A stretch of 64,000 nt of DNA from Lihuaxuella thermophila (lineage in GTDB: Bacteria > Bacillota > Bacilli > Thermoactinomycetales > Thermoactinomycetaceae): positions 186,001 to 250,000 of the forward strand of contig NZ_FOCQ01000004.1 of the NCBI RefSeq assembly GCF_900110165.1, written 5' to 3'. The position numbers and the translations under genes were made by a program. A model generated the notes under the pieces. The model saw only the letters and a program-made list of their open reading frames with translations. It ran no database searches and was not told where the DNA came from. Numbering within the stretch: position 1 is the stretch's first letter; each line of letters starts with the position of its first letter. This document shows positions 63,693-64,000 of the stretch, piece by piece.

Positions 63693-64000
63693 ATGAAAGA
63701 AAACTGGAAAAAGATATTGTTTCTCGCCATCCCGTCGATTGCTTCATTTGCTTCGATGACTGTAACGTCAACGATCCATCTGATGATCATAGGGCAATTG
63801 GGTGCGTTGGCGATCGCGGTCGTCGGCGTATCCAATATCATCATGTACAATGCCTGGGCATTATTTTCCGGAATCGGTCATACCGTCAATTATCTGGTCG
63901 CGCAAAACTTTGGCGCCAATCAACTGAATAAAGGGATCGAGCGCACTTATCTGGCCCTTTATTTGTGTATCGCCGCCAGTGTTTTGGTTATTCTTTGCGG
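63693..64000 (+). CDS. MATE-family efflux transporter, N-terminal part (runs off the window)
   Basis: ATG 63693 has AGAGGT 6 nt upstream. The 102 codons present read KENWKKILFLAIPSIASFAS, then HLMIIGQLGALAIAVVGVSN, SGIGHTVNYLVAQNFGANQ and the start of a third helix. The layout (helix, IIGQLG-type loop, GHT..YLVAQNFGA) is that of MATE drug/sodium antiporters. The gene continues beyond 64000. Confidence 0.85.
   Translation, partial: MKENWKKILFLAIPSIASFASMTVTSTIHLMIIGQLGALAIAVVGVSNIIMYNAWALFSGIGHTVNYLVAQNFGANQLNKGIERTYLALYLCIAASVLVILC

Overview
The window is about 64 kb of chromosome from a low-to-medium GC, spore-forming, Gram-positive bacterium (Bacillota). Strong Shine-Dalgarno sequences, TTG and GTG starts, intrinsic terminators, SAM-I and lysine riboswitches, the spore proteins GerE, GerM and LonB, and the order etfA-trxA-uvrC-lysC-sdhCAB ... 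gerE ... ysmB-racE-gerM-rph-rdgB-ysnB ... tig-clpX-lonB-lonA-engB all match the Bacillus subtilis etfA-to-hemA region. The details (clpP between tig and clpX, thermophile-like accessory genes) suggest a Thermoactinomycetaceae-like relative rather than Bacillus itself. That family assignment is inference.

Layout. 1-11.2 kb: end of etfA, trxA, a membrane protein, uvrC, a stand-alone DnaD-domain protein, a carotenoid-desaturase-like oxidoreductase, tatA, lysC under a lysine riboswitch, and a partial oligopeptide ABC transporter. 11.2-15.9 kb: metX under a SAM-I riboswitch and sdhCAB. 15.9-22.5 kb: a structured RNA resembling the 3' end of an IS200/IS605 (TnpB/omega-RNA) element with no transposase, then minus-strand genes for a DUF1002 protein, class I fumarase, a GNAT enzyme, a zinc ribbon, an HExxH protein and a phosphodiesterase-like protein. 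22.6-25.4 kb: an M24 peptidase, gerE with a sigma-K-type promoter, and metA.

25.4-46 kb is an accessory block that separates gerE from ysmB-racE, which are near neighbours in B. subtilis. It holds a mannosylglycerate catabolic operon (RpiR regulator, PTS EIIABC, GH38 enzyme), helD, a galactonate-type pair (kdgK, dgoD) behind a palindromic operator, a B12-binding radical SAM protein, an M23 peptidase, a fructosamine kinase, and a four-gene cassette at 40.26-44.20 kb. I consider that cassette the most interesting part of the window. It encodes a short Cas10/Cmr2-like polymerase (no HD domain, GGDE palm motif), a Cmr3-like RAMP protein, an APE2256-type CARF protein and a two-helix membrane protein. 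No other cmr genes and no CRISPR array lie within the window. It looks like a reduced type III-derived nucleotide-signalling module.

46-64 kb returns to core genes: speE, ysmB, racE, gerM, rph, rdgB, ysnB, tRNA-Arg(TCT), tig-clpP-clpX, a FemX-like gene, lonB, lonA-engB, ddl, an arylamine N-acetyltransferase and the start of a MATE transporter that runs off the end.

Protein functions rest on recognised motifs and remembered family sequences. No database search was run.
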